From positions 45,276,943-45,340,942 of the forward strand of contig OZ024730.1 of NCBI GenBank assembly GCA_964016875.1: a DNA stretch of 64,000 bases. Reading direction: 5' to 3'. This document shows positions 57,197-64,000 of this stretch, piece by piece. Source of the DNA: Fallopia convolvulus. Taxonomy: Eukaryota; Streptophyta; Magnoliopsida; Caryophyllales; Polygonaceae. The notes beneath the pieces are model-generated. The model saw only the letters and a program-made list of their open reading frames with translations, ran no database searches and was not told where the DNA came from. The number at the start of each line of letters is the position of its first letter. Positions within the stretch are counted from its first letter, which is position 1. The position numbers were made by a program, and so were the translations under genes.

Positions 57197-57296
57197 GGGA
57201 GGAAAGGGAAAGAAGAGGACAAAACCCCTAGAATTCTTTCGTTCTTGATTTCTTCTTCTCTCGGCACTCGGCAGGAGCAATGAAGAAGGTTTATAT

Positions 57297-57700
57297 ATGA
57301 ATGAATATACGGAAGAGGAGGAGAGCGCTGGTGGTTTTTGTGCGTCACGGCGTCATCTTTCATGTGTTGCCTTCCCTTGCCTAATGGCTAATGCCTCCAC
57401 ATTCTCACCCCTGCCTGGGTTCTTTCTCACCTTCTTTTTAAAAAAAAAATTCCTTAGAAAATATTCACAATTCATAGATGAGTAAGTATATTATTTGCAC
57501 CATTGTTATAAAAAAATGTACAAATAAATGTGATGTATATTTTTTTTAACTAGTTTCACTATTATTTTGAGAGTCTCGCTCGAGTGAAAATCTCGCTCGA
57601 GTGAAAATAAGCCATACATTGAAAAATGTGGATAGACGTATGTCGTTAAATAACAATTACGGACAGATGAAATTTTAAGAATTTGGTTTATGTAAAAAAC
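57297..57700. other. Intergenic flank, nothing recognised
   Basis: Upstream side of the DUF1639 gene. It contains a doubled CTCGCTCGAGTGAAAA at 57575-57607 with a CTCGAG palindrome, and otherwise AT-rich sequence. Confidence 0.4.
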
Positions 57701-59350
57701 TTGCACATCCTGACTCGGGTGACTCGGGCTTCTCCTACATTACATCACAACTCTTTTCCTGGGGAACCTTCTCCCAAACTAGAATTCCTACCACCGCCAA
57801 ATTCATGCCACAAATTCCAAATTTCAACCTCTAGCATCGTCAATTTTAGGTTCATAAAATCCATGGAGAAACAAACACAAAAAGGTATGTATATTTCTAG
57901 TATTTTCTATTGTTTGATTTTAATATTCTAGGATTCCATGTTGATCAATTTCAAGAATTTGAAGTGCTTTGATTTTGAGAGTTCTATGGTTGAATTTGAT
58001 AATAGATGTGCTTTGATTTTCGTGTGGATTGATTGTTAGTTAGAACAATGAGGGGCTTTAATGATGCCAAAGACAATACTTTGAACGCTCCAACCGAACA
58101 TCATATTTTCTCTCTCCCTTTGAAATCTCTATCTTCAACAATTTGGTTTCCATTTTTGTTGATTTTAGATTTTCTCTCCCCTTTAAAATCTCTATCTTCA
58201 ACAATTTGGTTTCCATTTATGTTATTTTTCAATTCAGTGAATGGTTAGAGGGGCTAATTAAGATTATTAGATATTTGGTCAATTAGCTAAAGCTATATTG
58301 AGATTAATTAAATTCGGTCGCATTCTCTCAAAACTTCAAATAATTTGTTGGAAATTTCAACCATTTGTTAGTAATAGGTATCAATTGTACCTTTTTTTGT
58401 AGAAGGTATCAATTGTACCTAGGAATTAGCTTATGTGTGGTAATGATCCTTTTTCCAATATAGTCATACAATTTCTTGAATTTGTAATTGAGTTTTTGGT
58501 TTTTGTTCATGTGTTGGCTTTGTACATGGGTGTGTGGTGCTCATAATTTTTCTTCTTAACTTCTTATGATGACACAAGGCCATCGGCATATCTAGGGGGC
58601 GTGGGTGGGAGGCCGCTCCCCCATACGCTAGAAATAATACCACTAGCGGCGTTGTAGAGAGGAGCATGCGAGCAGCGATCTAGGGGTAGAATGGGCGGGA
58701 TTAAGGGCGGCGGAGTGGGGCGGGACCAAAGAAGTCGATGGCGGGCTTAAGCGAGCTGCGAGCATACCGGATGTGGTGACGCCTTGAGTACAAAGAATTG
58801 AATATGTGTGGCCCAACAGATGAATTTGTAGAAAATCATGATTGAAGGGGATAAAATCCCAATAATAAATGCCTTTCGTTGAAGCCGAAGCTGTCCTTGA
58901 CAAATTGAAATGATTGTGGCAAATACACTCCTTTTGTTAATATCTTTTGAGGTTGTAGAAATTAATCACATGCCTCTAACGTGTAACATTCATCTAATCA
59001 GCTTGTGGTGAACCCAAAACTGAATGTTTTCATCCGAAAGGATGCTCTAGGATGAACCTCATTGATTTACCTAATCTTTTTCTCTTAAAAAAATTGGCAA
59101 CCTTTACTTGTGTTGTTGTGTAGACTCCCTTGTACGAGTGCCCAGTTCCAACTTCCAAGAGCTCTTTTCTTAATTGTTTTCAATTAATTACAATTATTTT
59201 TAATTATTGTTTGGTGTGATATTGTGATATGATATTAATAATTGTTGATAAGTTATTTGATAGGTTAACTATTGAATTAAAATATTAATAATGCTGAAAT
59301 TTAAGTAAATAGGTTAATTGCTGAGTAATTTTCAAATTGATTAGAGTTGT
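57700..59350 (+). other. No confident gene; possible short 5' exon and a 64-bp duplication
   Basis: 57730-57885 resembles a leader with ATG at 57862 (MEKQTQK) and a donor AAAAG|GTATGT, but no following exon was recognised. At about 58106-58222 a 64-bp unit (CTTTGAAATCTCTATCTTCAACAATTTGG) is repeated twice. The 58560-58900 stretch is GC-richer without a nameable frame. Confidence 0.3.
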
Positions 59351-59378
59351 ATGTTGTATTTGTTGTAATTGATATGGT

Positions 59379-59685
59379 GTGTGTTTAATTAAAATAGAGA
59401 GGTATTTAAATAAAAAAAACTTCTCAACTGATTCGCTTAGTGTTGAGCAACCATCGCAAACTTTAAATGTAAATATCTTGATTAGGAATGTTGAATTGGA
59501 AACTAATTTAAATGATGTTGAAATTCATGAAGTTGAAATTTCTCAGACTGATATTGCTATCGATCTTGAGTTACACAAGCCTATATAAAGTTTCGCTATT
59601 ATATTAGAGATCATATATGGAGAGAATATGTAGTCAAAGGCCTTTGTCAACCCAAAGGACATAATTTTCTGAGAAAGAAATAAAT
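59379..59685 (+). pseudogene. TTF-type zinc-finger / hAT-like transposase N-terminal fragment
   Basis: The frame begins IERYLNKKNFSTDSLS, the usual start of plant zinc-finger MYM-type, hAT-dimerisation proteins. After a stop it continues in another frame as IRDHIWREYVVKGLCQPKGH, matching the TTF domain opening (I+D.IRREY..KGPCQP..HNFP). The rest of the TTF domain and the hAT catalytic and dimerisation regions are absent. It is a relict of a domesticated-type or hAT-derived transposase. Confidence 0.65.
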
Positions 59686-59904
59686 ATCAATTATCTCGCA
59701 GAAAAAAGTCACATGTAATTTGATTCTATAATTGTTTTTTATGTGAAACTATCTTTTAGCTTTATTGTTTTATACTACTTTGATGTTTTTTAATAGTTTC
59801 ATTTCACTGTTGGAAATGCGTCTGTAGTCAACAAAAATTAGCCCCAAATATTGATGTGGTTAATTGTGGTGGCAATTGCCACAACTTTAGCCACAAAAAT
59901 ATAC

Positions 59905-60095
59905 ATTTGTGGTTATATTGTCATGAAAACGACGTTTGTGACTATATTTAAGGCCCAATTGCAAAGAACAACTCACGCAACTGGATTTGGTTCTACATTT
60001 TTGGCCATATTGTCATGAAAACATATTTGCAGCTATATTTTAGGCCAAATTGATGCGAATAACTCACGTGACTAGATTCAGTTCTAGTGGAATAG
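59905..60095. repeat. Diverged ~92-bp tandem duplication
   Basis: ATATTGTCATGAAAACG.. begins at 59915 and 60007, each followed by a TATATTT.AGGCC.AATTG block and an AACTCACG.GACT block. Confidence 0.65.
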
Positions 60096-60415
60096 CTAAT
60101 TAGCCATGAAAAATCGTTCTAGTGTATACTCACGGCAAATTCCGGAGCTAACTACCCACATGACTTTTATGGCTAGTTTTGTGGTTATTTGTGTGGGTTA
60201 TCTAAACAATTGACTAGTTTATTTGGAAAAAATTTCAAAACCAGTCACGAGATTAGTCATGAGTGCATTTCGAGAGAAATTTGCAAAAACAACCACAAGA
60301 ATGCACAAAACTTGCCCAAACAACTAAATCATATATAACATGTCAAAACTAGCAAACTCCTTAAAATTTTGTCCCAAACCTGCTAAAAATGCACATAAAA
60401 TTTGCCAAAAATGCC

Positions 60416-60835
60416 CCAAAAATATTCATACACTATCAAAAACTTGCCAAACTTGGAAAAAATGCACAAAAGTTGCCCAAACGTGCATAAAATGTTCCAA
60501 CACGATCTTCAATGTCAACATTCATAACACATTGTCAAAAGATGTCTAAGGTCACATAAAACCGTCAACATTCATAACACATTGCTAAAACATTCATCAC
60601 ACATTGCCAAAAGATCCTAATGATCCAAAATTGTCCCAAAAATATTCATACACTATCAAAAACTTGCCAAACTTGGAAAAAATGCACAAAAGTTGCCCAA
60701 ACGTGCATAAAATGTTCCAACACGATCTTCAATGTCAACATTCATAACACATTGTCAAAAGATGTCTAAGGTCACAAAAAACCGTCAACATTCATAACAC
60801 ATTGCTAAAACATTCATCACACGTTGCCAAAAGAT
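60416..60835. repeat. 220-bp tandem duplication
   Basis: About 200 bp starting CCCAAAAATATTCATACACT is repeated almost perfectly with period 220 (60421 to 60641). The sequence is rich in TTGCC.AAA and ATTCATAACACATTG words and the open frame across it is non-coding. Confidence 0.9.
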
Positions 60836-60849
60836 GCACTCTCTGTGGT

Positions 60850-61380
60850 GTTTGGGTCTTCGATCTAATGATCCTAATATTATCTATATTGGTGCTTTAT
60901 TTACTTAAATCAAGCTTGATGCATCTAAGTTCTTGAGTTTCAATTGTAATCATGTTAGCCATTTCGGAAATGTTATAGTACAATGTACATTGTATCGCTC
61001 ATTTTTGTCCTAATAAGGAACATGAACAATTTTTTGTATGCTTAATTTTCCAAGAGATTTATAAATAAAAATGTAACATTTTTCTCTAAAAACCTCCCCC
61101 TCCATTGCTTAGACCACTCACAACACTAGGATTTTAACATATAAAATTAATAGGAATTTTAAGCACAATGATATTACCTAGAAGTAAGAGATTTTTCCGT
61201 CTCCCCTTGTTACCCAATTTGGTCCCATTTTTGAACAAATATATAAAAAATATAATGACTTTTGTTATGGCAAATATAAAGTAATGGAAGCACAAGACAA
61301 GATAATGCATAGTTTATATTAATGGGCAATCAAAGACTTTACATGATAACACAAATTGTTTTAAGCTATTTTTTACCATA
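60850..61380. other. AT-rich stretch, nothing recognised
   Basis: No long frame, terminal repeat or splice-bounded exon was seen. Confidence 0.45.
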
Positions 61381-61391
61381 AAATAATCTTA

Positions 61392-61879
61392 GGGAAATTC
61401 CTATTGGTGCCCCTAAGGTTTTGCCTTTTCCTTTTGGTGCCCAACAAAAAAACTTATTCCTCTTGGTACCCCTGAGGTTTTGTCTTTTTTCGTTGACGCC
61501 CCTCCCCGGTTCAAGTTAGCTAATTTCAAGCTTACCATTATGTTCATCACCCTTAAATTAGTAGGATTCAACTCTTAAAACACTTAAATTCATAACCAAA
61601 TTACATCAATTTAAATTTTTAAACAATCCTCTATTTTAAGGGGTTGTTTACAAAATTCAAATTGATGTAGTTTGGTTATGAATTTTGATATTTTAATAGT
61701 CAAATCTTACTAATTTAAGGGTGATGAACATAATGGTAAGCTTAAAATTGGCTAATTTGAACCGGAGAGGGGCGTCAACGGGAAAAGCCAAAGCCCAAGG
61801 GTACCAAAAGGAATAAGTTTTTTTTCTTGGGCACCAAAAGTAAAAGGAAAAAACTTAAGGGTACAAAAAGAAATTCCCC
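61392..61879. mobile_element. Foldback Mutator-like MITE, nearly whole-length inverted repeat
   Basis: Two arms of about 240 bp form an almost complete hairpin: GGGAAATTCCTATTGGTGCC... against its inverse ending AAAGAAATTCCCC. The 9-bp duplication ATAATCTTA flanks it (61383-61391, 61880-61888). The terminal ~100 bp resemble the element at 22064-23176. No coding capacity. Confidence 0.88.
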
Positions 61880-61888
61880 ATAATCTTA

Positions 61889-62440
61889 TTGATTAAAAAA
61901 AATATTTTTCATATTTTTAATTTTAATTTATCTACCTATAGACATCAATATTGAATGTTATTATGATAAAAGAAAATTTTGCAAAAATAATAAATATGAG
62001 AAAAAATAATTTTTAAAAATAAGCTTAGTATTTTTTTTAGGTAGTTAATTTTATGCATTATAAAAAAAATAACATAATTAATATATTAGAGACATAAATA
62101 TTAATTTTAAACATTATAATCATGAACTAAATATATTATAAGGCATTATGCATGTAAATTAAAACATTTGAAGGATTTAGACAATAAAATGAAATATATT
62201 ACAATAACACGAGGTTACATTGAGTTGAAAACTAAACACATTATAAAGATATTCTTCACTTAGGGAATTGAAAAACCTAATCGTGAAGTTATTCTTCACT
62301 TTCAGTAACTAAAACCCATAAACTAACACACATGTGAAGCTACTCTTCACTTAGGGAACTGAAAAACATAAACGAACACATATGTGAAGCTATTCTTCAC
62401 TCAGGTAAGGTAAAAACATAACATCAAGTTACTCATCAGC
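61889..62440. other. AT-rich 3' flank of the Myb-like gene with hairpin repeats
   Basis: At 62247-62400 GTGAAG.TA(T/C)TCTTCAC occurs about four times at 40-50 bp spacing, each unit a short inverted repeat. The rest is AT-rich. Confidence 0.6.
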
Positions 62441-62544
62441 AGGGAACAACTCCCTTGTTAAGCTTTCCATCATTCTCTCCTGCATTGGGTATTGCCATAA
62501 GGCCACTTAGCACTGTTATCTTTTGAGCACGAACAAACCTCATT

Positions 62545-63900
62545 CTAAATATGAGCATACTCATCCAACATTGCTTGTTGCTTTCGCAATGTCTCATCTT
62601 TAGCTGCTTGTTTTTGCATACGCGCCTCAGCTTGAGACAACCTAATTAGGTTCACTTCTTCTAGTGTGGAATTTACCTCATCCCTTGAGCTCCTAGCCAA
62701 TTGCTTCCCCTTGTTCTTTGCAGCTTGCCTACCCGTGGGGCGAACATGAGTAGTGTTACGTGTCCTAACCTCAACACTTTCTAGGCCAGATCCACTACAC
62801 GGAGTGCTTGGATTGGAGTCGGAAGAGTAATGGTCAGCTTCATCCAGCTTGAAGCGTTTAGGCCCTGCCCCGTCATCCGTACTCCAAGAATCGTTCCACC
62901 TCGGGTTTTTTTTCAGTGCACCCCATCATTGACGAATGCAAAACTAAATTGAAGGGAGGGCACAATTAAAAATTTACCAAAAATTCAAAATCAACCCACT
63001 TCCCACTTGAATCTTGATAGTTTTAATTAATCCCAAAATCAAGCTAGTGGACAACAATGGTCTCGAACTCTTGATCATGAATTTGTGGACGACATCAAAG
63101 TTTTAATTAATCCTAAAATCATGCTATCATATCAAATTAATAGTTAAATTCAACCTAATTAGCATAACAAATTTAAATTAAGAGCACAAAATATACTAAA
63201 TTACCAACAAAAGTCACAAAACCCTAAAATATCAAAATTGAATTACAAATTCAAAGTAATTAGGTTGGAAGAAGAACCCAAACGGGCTGAAATTTACCAA
63301 GAATCAAATTGTATTTTGCTATTACCTTCAATCTAGTAGTGCCTATATAAAACAAATTCATGAGTGAAGGGAAGGCACTGGTCCACCCATGCCCTCCCCC
63401 AAGTCCGTCAATGCACCCCATACATGCATGAACTTGAAGTCCTCATTTTCATCATTACGAAACAGGATATGTGCATGGTTTTCCACATCATCCAAATTCC
63501 AACCACTAGCTCTTTGATTTTTAGCAACGCGATATTTGCCCATAAAGCTTGTGCAAGCTTTTGAGATGATGGTCCACCTATTTTTACATGCACTCCATGT
63601 CCTTGAAAGCTCAATAGGGGGAGACTGTTCTAGTCTATGCTGGTTGCAGTAGGCAGCCACTCGACACCAAAATTGCTCTTTCTTTTGACCGGTACCTCTA
63701 ATCGGATCGTTTGAGACATTCACCCACATACTAGCTAGTAATAAATCCTTTGGGTGCTCCTACCTTGCTCTGGATTGGGATCCACCGCCTTAATGAGTTG
63801 TTTCAACACGAGGTGGATGAGCTTTATTTTTTTTCTTTCTAGAGTCCTTTTGTGTTGTGGCGTTTGGTTCTGGTGTACATGTTGTTGTGGGATCCATGGT
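62545..63900 (-). pseudogene. Myb/SANT-like DNA-binding protein (PIF/Harbinger-associated type), interrupted
   Basis: 63729-63412 encodes MWVNVSNDPIRGTGQKKEQF, CKNRWTIISKACTSFMG and the WNLDDV helix, the Myb/SANT-like trihelix seen in plant PIF/Harbinger partner proteins and their NAM-associated relatives. The same frame resumes at 62926 (WGALKKNPRW, then DGAGPKRFKLDEADHYSSD and NLIRLSQAEARMQKQ) and stops at 62545. A 485-bp insertion separates the two. Further upstream (63730-63900) frames are broken: MDPTTTCTPEPNATTQ is followed by stops, while another frame reads QTPGSYGSAYAFSQPWIPQQ. The gene may extend past the right edge. Confidence 0.75.
62927..63411. mobile_element. 485-bp insertion with 10-bp duplication in the Myb-like gene
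   Basis: TGCACCCCAT stands on both sides (62917-62926, 63412-63421). Removing the insert and one copy restores an uninterrupted frame (HVWGALKKNPRW). The ends share TTGACG and GGAGGGCA words in inverted orientation, but the TIRs are poor. Duplication length suggests a Mutator-like MITE. Confidence 0.65.
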
Positions 63901-64000
63901 TGAGAAAATGCATAAGCACTTCCATAAGAACCCGGGGTTTGAGGAGAAGGGTCTTCAACTTGAGTGGTATTGAATTGAGGGTTTAGGTTTTCGCTAGTTG

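Noticed and set aside
56725..57363. 212-codon minus-strand Ser/Arg/Pro-rich frame
   Set aside because: Alternative frame of the DUF1639 gene; the other frame has the conserved domain and spliced continuation.
60340..60549. 69-codon plus-strand frame
   Set aside because: Lies in a 220-bp tandem duplication of simple sequence; the repeated unit is non-coding.

Overview
This is a stretch of land-plant nuclear DNA, most likely from a eudicot. It is AT-rich, has GT-AG introns, and is packed with plant mobile-element types: Ty3/gypsy-like and Ty1/copia LTR elements, L1-type LINEs, Helitrons, mariner, Mutator-like and hAT-like elements. No bacterial-style operons, tRNA or rRNA genes, or CRISPR arrays were seen. 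Most of the window is nested repeats; few host genes remain intact. Protein families were recognised from memory and no database search was run. An asterid or Lamiales origin is possible but not shown.

Layout. 1-7.1 kb: degenerate LTR-element remnants, an (AT)n tract and a small Helitron. 7.1-14.35 kb: a degenerate LINE split by a young, complete, non-autonomous LTR element (8044-13650, target duplication ATCCT). 15.0-20.6 kb: a mariner-like element (TA duplication) that landed in the terminal CTAG of a Helitron and was itself hit by an insertion now left as a solo LTR (16856-19944, ATATA). 21-26.9 kb: two exons resembling plant aldehyde dehydrogenase family 22 and a lone 5' exon, interrupted by a Mutator-like element (22064-23176) and a solo LTR (24699-26114, GAAGC). 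26.9-35.5 kb: an almost full-length L1-type LINE whose RNase H domain is split by a deleted copia element (27270-30257, CTTCA). 35.6-43.8 kb: Helitrons, a TIR-like block full of GTCATCA repeats with nine TTGAC cores, fragments of a TIC32-like short-chain dehydrogenase and of PCNA, a solo LTR and a hAT-type MITE.

Two genes look intact. The plus-strand gene at 45514-49675 is a seven-exon cell-wall invertase (GH32) that includes the 9-nt mini-exon typical of plant invertases; here the mini-exon gives Asp-Pro-Thr instead of Asp-Pro-Asn. The minus-strand gene at 56463-57196 is a three-exon DUF1639-type protein of 183 residues. The right end carries a hAT-related TTF zinc-finger fragment, tandem duplications, a foldback Mutator-like MITE and a Myb/SANT-like gene split by a 485-bp insertion.

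The genes do not form a pathway. The common thread is layered transposition: at least ten insertions can be delimited by target-site duplications read directly in the sequence, so relative insertion order can be reconstructed at several places.
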